Below the pieces are notes generated by a model. The model saw only the letters and a list, made by a program, of their open reading frames with translations, had not been told where the DNA came from and searched no databases. A DNA stretch of 8,044 bases from Bacteroidetes bacterium UBA4009 (GTDB lineage: Bacteria > Bacteroidota > Bacteroidia > NS11-12g > UBA9320), in assembly GCA_002384205.1 (NCBI GenBank), contig DGBH01000098.1:1-8044 (forward strand). The letters run 5' to 3'. The position numbers and the translations under genes were made by a program. This document shows, in pieces, positions 6,618-8,044 of this stretch; the stretch's first letter is position 1; every line of letters starts with the position of its first letter.

Positions 6618-7064
6618 TTAAATTTTGGTAACCTTTACTGCATTAAGGCCTTTCATGCCTTTCTCCAGTTCAAAGCTTACTTTATCTCCTTCTACTACAT
6701 CATCTACAAGACCTTTGTAATGTACAAAGTAACTTTCATTAGTTCCAATCTCTTTAATGAAACCAAATCCTTTTTCGGTATTAAAGAAGTCTATCTTACC
6801 TTGACGAGCAGTCTCCATGTCAAACTCTTCCTGTTTTGGAACAGAGGTGACAATATCCTCTAGTTCAAATTCAACTTTTTTGTCAGGATCTGGTGGCGTA
6901 TCAGAGATATTTCCATTCTCATCTATGTACGCAATCATGTTGTCTAAACCACCTCCTTTTGAGGAAGCTTTACGCTCCATTCGCTTTTCATCCTTCTCTT
7001 TTTTCTTCTTTTGACGTTGTTTTTCTTTTTCTTTTTTAGAATAAGTTTCTTGTGATTTAGACAT
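6618..7064 (-). CDS. Cold-shock-domain protein with basic N-terminal extension
   Basis: A 148-residue protein. The C-terminal 60 residues (about 88-148) are a cold-shock domain, a beta-barrel that binds single-stranded RNA or DNA: GKIDFFNTEKGFGFI includes RNP1 KGFGFI (98-103), and YFVHY (112-116) is RNP2, followed by GLVDDVVEGDKVSFELEKG and the end GLNAVKVTKI. The first ~32 residues (SKKEKEKQRQKKKKEKDEK and neighbours) form a very basic, probably helical stretch, and a middle linker reads GGGLDNMIAYIDENGNISDTPPDPDKK (37-63). I recall this architecture as common in Bacteroidota; it is about twice the length of E. coli CspA. The ATG at 7064 (MSKSQETYSKK) matches that family start; an ATG at 7106 would add 14 residues unlike the family and is rejected. 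It is convergent with hbd across a shared terminator. Confidence 0.93.
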   Translation of the reverse strand: MSKSQETYSKKEKEKQRQKKKKEKDEKRMERKASSKGGGLDNMIAYIDENGNISDTPPDPDKKVEFELEDIVTSVPKQEEFDMETARQGKIDFFNTEKGFGFIKEIGTNESYFVHYKGLVDDVVEGDKVSFELEKGMKGLNAVKVTKI

Positions 7065-7094
7065 TAATTGTACCTGGATATTATTTGTTGAACA

Positions 7095-7102
7095 CGAAAG
7101 TA
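7095..7102 (-). promoter_or_regulatory. Weak -7 box candidate for the cold-shock gene
   Basis: Read on the minus strand this is TACTTTCG, one mismatch from TAnnTTTG, about 30 bp upstream of the ATG at 7064. That would give a leader of roughly 22-25 nt. No clear -33 TTG is visible at the expected distance, so this remains a weak call. Confidence 0.25.
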
Positions 7103-7218
7103 GCAATTAATTATCTATGAATTGATGCCAGCCATTATTTATTCGGAATAAAAGACACTATTTATTTAGTTTATAGGTAGGCCTCTTACATTAACATATT
7201 GATTTATAGGAGGTATAA

Positions 7219-7329
7219 TTGAATTGTACGCTAAGAAAGCGGGATATAACGCAATTGTATCCGGACAAGCTTAAGTTCCTTTGGCTAGCTTTTTTTGGGA
7301 CAAAAAATTACAGACTTAAAAGAGATTAA
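7219..7329 (+). CDS. Doubtful 36-codon mini-ORF with Shine-Dalgarno-like AGGAGGT
   Basis: A TTG at 7219 opens a 36-codon frame ending at TAA 7327. It is preceded at a suitable distance by AGGAGGT (7208-7214), unusual here because other genes in the window lack such a site. The peptide begins MNCTLRKRDI, has a hydrophobic patch KFLWLAFFG (19-27) and ends in RLKRD; I do not recognise it. A non-ATG start, the short length and overlap with hairpins make it equally likely to be chance. Confidence 0.15.
   Translation: MNCTLRKRDITQLYPDKLKFLWLAFFGTKNYRLKRD
7267..7296 (+). terminator. Possible weak intrinsic terminator
   Basis: AAGCT (7267-7271) can pair with AGCTT (7287-7291), and a run of seven T ends at 7296. 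The outer stem is only 5 bp, with a small inner AAG/CTT pairing, so it would be a weak terminator. If real, it would end a short + transcript from the region around 7200, for which I see no good promoter. Confidence 0.2.
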
Positions 7330-7375
7330 AATAAATGATGGTTTACTAACCTCATACTAGCCTATTTTAATCTTT
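7321..7375. repeat. Long imperfect inverted repeat (stem with inner hairpin)
   Basis: The outer stem pairs 7323-7333 with 7363-7373 as 11 Watson-Crick pairs, extended by one G-U and one A-U pair to 7321/7375. Inside it, ATGA-T-GGTT (7335-7343) pairs with AACCTCAT (7348-7355) around the loop TACT with a single bulged T, leaving 7356-7362 unpaired. The arrangement could form a stable two-part structure in RNA or single-stranded DNA. No T-run of terminator type follows directly. Function unknown. Confidence 0.55.
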
Positions 7376-7399
7376 ATTACTATCGGTTTAACGTAGATT

Positions 7400-7407
7400 T
7401 AGTTTTG
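7400..7407 (+). promoter_or_regulatory. Candidate distal -7 box TAGTTTTG for the S9B peptidase gene
   Basis: TAGTTTTG matches TAnnTTTG exactly and lies about 65 bp upstream of the peptidase ATG. Transcription from here would give a leader of around 60 nt containing the TTTTGC/GCAAAA hairpin (7412-7432). No -33 TTG is evident. Confidence 0.3.
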
Positions 7408-7459
7408 ATCCTTTTGCTAATTATTGGCAAAAAAGTACCGATTAGAATCCTAAAAACCA

Positions 7460-7467
7460 CATATTTG
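7460..7467 (+). promoter_or_regulatory. Candidate proximal -7 box CATATTTG for the S9B peptidase gene
   Basis: CATATTTG, followed by CGG and then ACATG, differs from TAnnTTTG only in its first base and ends 5 bp before the ATG at 7473. Its position close to the start codon is the same arrangement seen upstream of the DUF5683 gene, which is why it is listed beside the better-matching distal box. Confidence 0.35.
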
Positions 7468-7472
7468 CGGAC

Positions 7473-8044
7473 ATGAGAAGAATATTTATTGGTCTGTTGG
7501 TAGCGTCTTCGCTGCTTGGGTTTTCACAAGATAAACTCTTAACTATTCAAGATGCGATACGTGGGTTTCAGCTATATCCGAAAGGCTTATATGATGTGCA
7601 ATGGTTGCCGGGAGGAAAGTGGTTTTCACAGTTGACTATTTCTGAGGCATTACAAACTATTGAAGTACAAGAAATTAGCGTGACCAAAGGTAGAAATATA
7701 CGTGTTTCTCTAGATGACATAAATGCATCATTATCAGAAGATGCTCAGTTAAAAAGATTACCGCGAGCTAATTGGATAAACGATAAAGAGTTTCAATTTA
7801 TATCTAACAGTCAAGGATATGCTTATCATATTGAGAAAAAATCGATTCGTATATTACCTTTTAAAAATAAGTTTAATGTGGATGCTCCTCAGCTTTTTAG
7901 TGATGGAACTGGTTACGTAGCTGAGACAGAAAAAGGATTAGCATTTGACCACAACGGTAACTCGGCGGAGATCAAGTCGGACATTGATGGTATTGTGATT
8001 GGCAAAACAGTTCATCGTTCGGAATTTGGCATTTCAGGAGGATT
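7473..8044 (+). CDS. S9B (dipeptidyl-peptidase IV type) serine peptidase, N-terminal part, cut by window end
   Basis: The frame is open from ATG 7473 to the window edge, about 190 residues, with no stop. It begins with a signal peptide (MRRIFIGLLVASSLLGFS, cleavage near residue 18), indicating export to the periplasm or beyond. Next come LLTIQDAIRGFQLYPKGL and YDVQWLPGGKWF (about 22-52), typical of the N-terminal beta-propeller of Bacteroidota S9B peptidases. The most telling motif is VHRSEFGISGG at the end, matching the VHR-EFGI segment of this family that precedes the substrate N-terminus-binding glutamates. The catalytic alpha/beta-hydrolase domain with its Ser-Asp-His triad lies beyond the window. 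Expected activity is release of X-Pro or X-Ala dipeptides from peptide N-termini. Family assignment is by motif memory; the precise specificity is uncertain. Confidence 0.82.
   Translation, partial: MRRIFIGLLVASSLLGFSQDKLLTIQDAIRGFQLYPKGLYDVQWLPGGKWFSQLTISEALQTIEVQEISVTKGRNIRVSLDDINASLSEDAQLKRLPRANWINDKEFQFISNSQGYAYHIEKKSIRILPFKNKFNVDAPQLFSDGTGYVAETEKGLAFDHNGNSAEIKSDIDGIVIGKTVHRSEFGISGG

Larger units (their letters stand above)
7107..7472. other. Non-coding region between the divergent cold-shock and S9B peptidase genes
   Basis: About 400 bases between the cold-shock start and the peptidase start hold no recognisable gene. I see no tRNA, rRNA or known riboswitch. What it does hold is a set of inverted repeats: CGCT/AGCG at 7229-7241, GGATA/TATCC at 7242-7262, AAGCT/AGCTT at 7267-7291 followed by a T-run, a longer stem at 7321-7375 and TTTTGC/GCAAAA at 7412-7432. 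A good Shine-Dalgarno-like AGGAGGT at 7208-7214 precedes a short ORF. Two -7-like boxes for the peptidase are near the right end. Whether any of this is transcribed as a separate RNA cannot be settled from sequence alone. Confidence 0.6.

Noticed and set aside
6817..7014. 65-codon Ser/Phe-rich frame on the + strand opposite the cold-shock gene.
   Set aside because: The Ser/Phe bias is what the complement of Lys/Glu-rich coding sequence yields; no evidence that it is a gene.
7065..7106. 14-residue N-terminal extension of the cold-shock protein (starting MLLSCSTNN).
   Set aside because: The extension does not resemble the family; the internal ATG at 7064 gives the usual MSKSQET-type start. The LLSC resemblance to a lipobox is not meaningful in front of a nucleic-acid-binding protein.

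Overview
The window is an ordinary-looking chromosomal stretch from a member of the Bacteroidota, probably Flavobacteriales or a related order. This rests on several lineage markers: DUF5606 and DUF5683 proteins, a cold-shock protein with the long basic N-terminus seen in this phylum, an S9B dipeptidyl-peptidase with the EFGI signature, near-absence of Shine-Dalgarno sequences, and TAnnTTTG-type -7 promoter boxes close to start codons. The DNA is AT-rich. I see no transposase, integrase, phage gene, tRNA, rRNA or CRISPR array.

Layout. (1) 14-559: a DUF5606 protein on + with a Lys/Ala-rich tail, ending 7 bp before a convergent minus-strand pair. (2) 567-2602, minus: an extracytoplasmic solute-binding lipoprotein of the oligopeptide family, then a four-helix membrane protein joined to it by an ATGA overlap. 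No permease or ATPase gene is visible. (3) 2630-5016, plus: a UPF0173 metallo-beta-lactamase-fold hydrolase diverging from the lipoprotein gene across 27 bp, then parA and parB, tightly packed and probably one operon. (4) 5032-5613: a DUF5683 envelope protein with a good -7 box 6 bp upstream of its ATG, hence probably a near-leaderless transcript. (5) 5647-6534: 3-hydroxybutyryl-CoA dehydrogenase, followed by a perfect 50-bp palindrome that serves as a two-way terminator against the convergent cold-shock-domain gene (6618-7064, minus). (6) 7065-7472: a 408-bp non-coding stretch between divergent genes with several inverted repeats and one weak mini-ORF. (7) 7473 to the end: the 5' part of a secreted S9B (dipeptidyl-peptidase IV type) serine peptidase, cut by the window edge.

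Functionally this is a mixture of housekeeping genes: chromosome segregation (parA, parB), envelope and peptide handling (solute-binding lipoprotein, DUF5683, S9B peptidase), short-chain acyl-CoA metabolism (hbd) and RNA chaperoning (cold-shock domain). I found no convincing undescribed system. The parts least explained by known genes are the 7107-7472 intergenic region and the coupled lipoprotein/membrane-protein pair.
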